Program-made: the position numbers and the translations under genes
The notes under the pieces: model-generated
Seen by the model: only the letters and a program-made list of their open reading frames with translations
What the model was told of the DNA's origin: nothing
Databases searched by the model: none
In this document: positions 62,439-64,000 of the stretch, in pieces
Layout: each line of letters opens with the position of its first letter
Position numbering within the stretch: the stretch's first letter is position 1
DNA from: Candidatus Methanoplasma termitum
GTDB lineage: Archaea > Thermoplasmatota > Thermoplasmata > Methanomassiliicoccales > Methanomethylophilaceae
Assembly: GCF_000800805.1 (NCBI RefSeq)
Contig: NZ_CP010070.1
Coordinates: forward strand, 496,001-560,000
Length of the DNA stretch: 64,000 nt
Direction of reading: 5' to 3'

Positions 62439-62853
62439 TTTTTTCCCTTCATGTAATGAAATGCAGCAAAATGCAATCTATCAGCATAACAAAGATGCTG
62501 CTGACCACATTGATACTCTCTCTTATATACTTTATTAGGGTGGTTTATAGGAAACCGTCACCGTGCCGATCGGTCCTGAAGTTCACCGCTCTTTCTATAT
62601 TAGCCCGAGATGAGTTGATATAACGGCGTTGTAACGGCCGCTACACGGACATTTACACGGACATTTACCTGGACATTTACCTGGACATTTACCTGGACAT
62701 TCGAAAGTGATGAAGAGGTCATTGATGTCTGGTTATAATGGATCGTACTCCGACCAAAGCGTTTCGGCAAGCAGGAATCTTCAAAGTACAGAGACTTGAG
62801 TTCAAAAAAAATGTCGGAAAAATGTTTGAGGGAAAATGTTTAGTCGGGGTCGA
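62439..62853. other. Gene-free stretch with 12-base tandem repeats
   Basis: No gene seen. Contains the psmB promoter and, at 62647-62700, four and a half copies of a 12-base unit GGACATTTACCT (or CAC). It lies downstream of the adhesin-like gene, which is on the minus strand. Confidence 0.7.
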
Positions 62854-64000
62854 TCACTTGAACATTACGTTCCTGTGCACTCTCCTCTTCTCCATCTCCG
62901 CGACCATCGGGAGTCCGACGGCGACTCCGGTATCCTTCGTGACGGCCGAGACGGTCACGACGGCATCTTTCTTCGCCTTGATCCTGCACTTGCCCTTCGA
63001 GTTCGTTTCCACGATACCGGACTCGGTCTTGCCGTCCTTTACTATCGTGTATGCGACCGCCGCTGCCTTCACTCCTTCGTCTCCCTGTGTCACGTTGAGG
63101 AACAATCCTCCTCTGAACCAGAACGCTATCAGGAGCAGTATCAGGAGCGCTATCAGCAACAGGGCGACCCACCAGACCCATGCACCTATGCCGCCCACAC
63201 GTTCTGTGTCAGTGGGGCCCGGTCCGGGTCCTGGGCCGGGACCAGGTCCTGGGCCTGGCTCGACGGGTTCCGCCGGAGCGGCCGTACTTTTTACCTCGAT
63301 CTTATGATCCCCGTCTACGCTGTGGAACGTGTACGAACCGGAGTTGATATCGGCTTGCGTTAAAGGCGTTACGTCCACCGTCACCGACATTATGCGGTAA
63401 CCGCTCTTCGCAGAGAAGGTGAACTTCTTATCGATGCCTCCGTTGACCGTCACCTTTCCCGATGGCGATATGGTGGAGTTGCCGTCGGCAGAGGCCGTTA
63501 TTATGTAGGTATCGGGGCCTGCCTGTATGATGTCCGGCTTCCCGCTGCCGTTGGTGTCGTATCCCCACACTGCGTAGACGGTGACGTCGGAACCGTTCAG
63601 GGTGACCGACGTTACCATGGTCGACGGAAGGGTGTCGGCCGCTCTGAGTATCGTCGATGTCTGAGTTGTGCTCCAGCCCACCAGCAGCACGTCCTCGCCG
63701 CCGACCTGCGCGTGCGTCGGGTCGGCGTAATTCGCGTCTTCCGCCTGCAGGGATGCCTCGTCGAGGTTGTAGGTGCTGTCGGGCAGGTTCGCTATGGTGT
63801 ATGAGGTGGCGCTGACGCCGAAAACACCGCCGTTCGCATTCAAGATAAGATCGTCGTAGCCGGCGTTATTGATTATGCCCCAGCCGTTGGTTGTCAGACC
63901 GGTCGTGGGGTTAATGCCGGCAATATCCGCGAACGGAATCGGAAGCCTGTAGTCACCGCCATATGAATTGAGAGTGCCGTTCCCCCCTGCGCCGACCAGC
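62854..64000 (-). CDS. Adhesin-like surface protein (N-terminus cut by window edge)
   Basis: The frame is open to base 64000, so 381 C-terminal residues are visible. Extracellular part: a Listeria-Bacteroides-type repeat region (LLVGWSTTQTSTILRAADTL to VTVYAVWGYD) and an InlB B-repeat-like segment (FTFSAKSGYRIMSVTVD, YTFHSVDGDHKIEV). Then comes a Pro-Gly linker (about seven PG pairs), a membrane span (WWVALLLIALLILLLIAFW) and an unusual soluble C-terminal domain of about 95 residues. Surface proteins of this type are common in gut methanogens. Confidence 0.85.
   Translation of the reverse strand, partial: LVGAGGNGTLNSYGGDYRLPIPFADIAGINPTTGLTTNGWGIINNAGYDDLILNANGGVFGVSATSYTIANLPDSTYNLDEASLQAEDANYADPTHAQVGGEDVLLVGWSTTQTSTILRAADTLPSTMVTSVTLNGSDVTVYAVWGYDTNGSGKPDIIQAGPDTYIITASADGNSTISPSGKVTVNGGIDKKFTFSAKSGYRIMSVTVDVTPLTQADINSGSYTFHSVDGDHKIEVKSTAAPAEPVEPGPGPGPGPGPGPGPTDTERVGGIGAWVWWVALLLIALLILLLIAFWFRGGLFLNVTQGDEGVKAAAVAYTIVKDGKTESGIVETNSKGKCRIKAKKDAVVTVSAVTKDTGVAVGLPMVAEMEKRRVHRNVMFK

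Noticed and set aside
62540-62640. Box C/D-like sequences (GATGAG and CTGA)
   Set aside because: The C and D boxes are imperfect and the spacing does not fit an archaeal C/D guide RNA.

Overview
The window is about 64 kb of an archaeal chromosome, most likely from a methyl-reducing methanogen of the order Methanomassiliicoccales (Thermoplasmata lineage). Archaeal markers are an archaeal-type SRP RNA and SRP54, ribosomal proteins L31e, L39e and S19e, aIF6, TrmY, class I HMG-CoA reductase, the KH/beta-CASP nuclease aCPSF1, a proteasome beta subunit, and many promoters with a TATA box about 25 bases upstream of a leaderless ATG. Methanogen markers are mtaC-mtaB (methanol:corrinoid methyltransferase), a RamA-type corrinoid activase, a methanogenesis-marker-2 protein, MptE and a CbiA/CfbB amidase. 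I checked about 65 stop codons inside the window and found only TAA or TGA. TAG avoidance of this kind is expected in pyrrolysine-using archaea, and one gene here carries a single in-frame TAG.

Layout, left half. 1-8.2 kb: truncated zinc-ribbon membrane protein, ABC ATPase, sodium:solute symporter with a 49-residue companion, SRP RNA, methanogenesis marker 2, site-2 protease, MptE, DUF373 protein. 8.3-10.9 kb: MBL-fold hydrolase, then the translation cluster S19e-PDCD5-L39e-L31e-aIF6. 11-17.3 kb: several zinc-ribbon membrane proteins (one frameshifted), LemA/DUF2207 pair, uracil-DNA glycosylase. 17.3-31.7 kb: rubrerythrin, TPR protein, hmgA, pheT, peroxiredoxin, a large Sel1-repeat protein, a PPAT-NTPase fusion, srp54-trmY, a coiled-coil protein and an ankyrin protein.

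Layout, right half. 31.9-38 kb: purB and a TetR operon sharing an operator-like palindrome, tRNA-Ala, NfeD/SPFH pair, QueG-like protein with no normal start. 38.1-47.8 kb: the corrinoid region, with mtaCB, CbiA/CfbB, the operon P-loop GTPase / His-rich protein / RamA, and an SsuABC-like ABC importer whose binding protein looks circularly permuted. 47.9-51.2 kb: alpha/beta hydrolase, NimA-like protein, TDT transporter, tRNA-Leu and a KilA-N gene. 51.7-54.3 kb: iorAB followed by a triplicated terminator. 54.3-64 kb: an FtsZ-like protein lacking its C-terminal half behind a CdrS-like regulator, leuS, the amber-containing nucleotidyltransferase, ubiX, aCPSF1, psmB, and an adhesin-like protein running off the right edge.

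How the parts connect: MtaB moves methyl groups from methanol to the cobalt of MtaC. RamA-type proteins reduce inactivated Co(II) corrinoid proteins with ATP. The GTPase and His-rich protein translated with it look like a metal-delivery pair. The CbiA/CfbB amidase serves corrinoid or F430 synthesis. IorAB oxidises aryl pyruvates and yields reduced ferredoxin. Strongest leads for new biology: the amber codon gene (58854-59174), the permuted binding protein (46640-47752), the metal-GTPase/His-rich/RamA operon (42037-44899), the GTPase-domain-only FtsZ (54332-55045), and the TetR palindrome repeated at purB.
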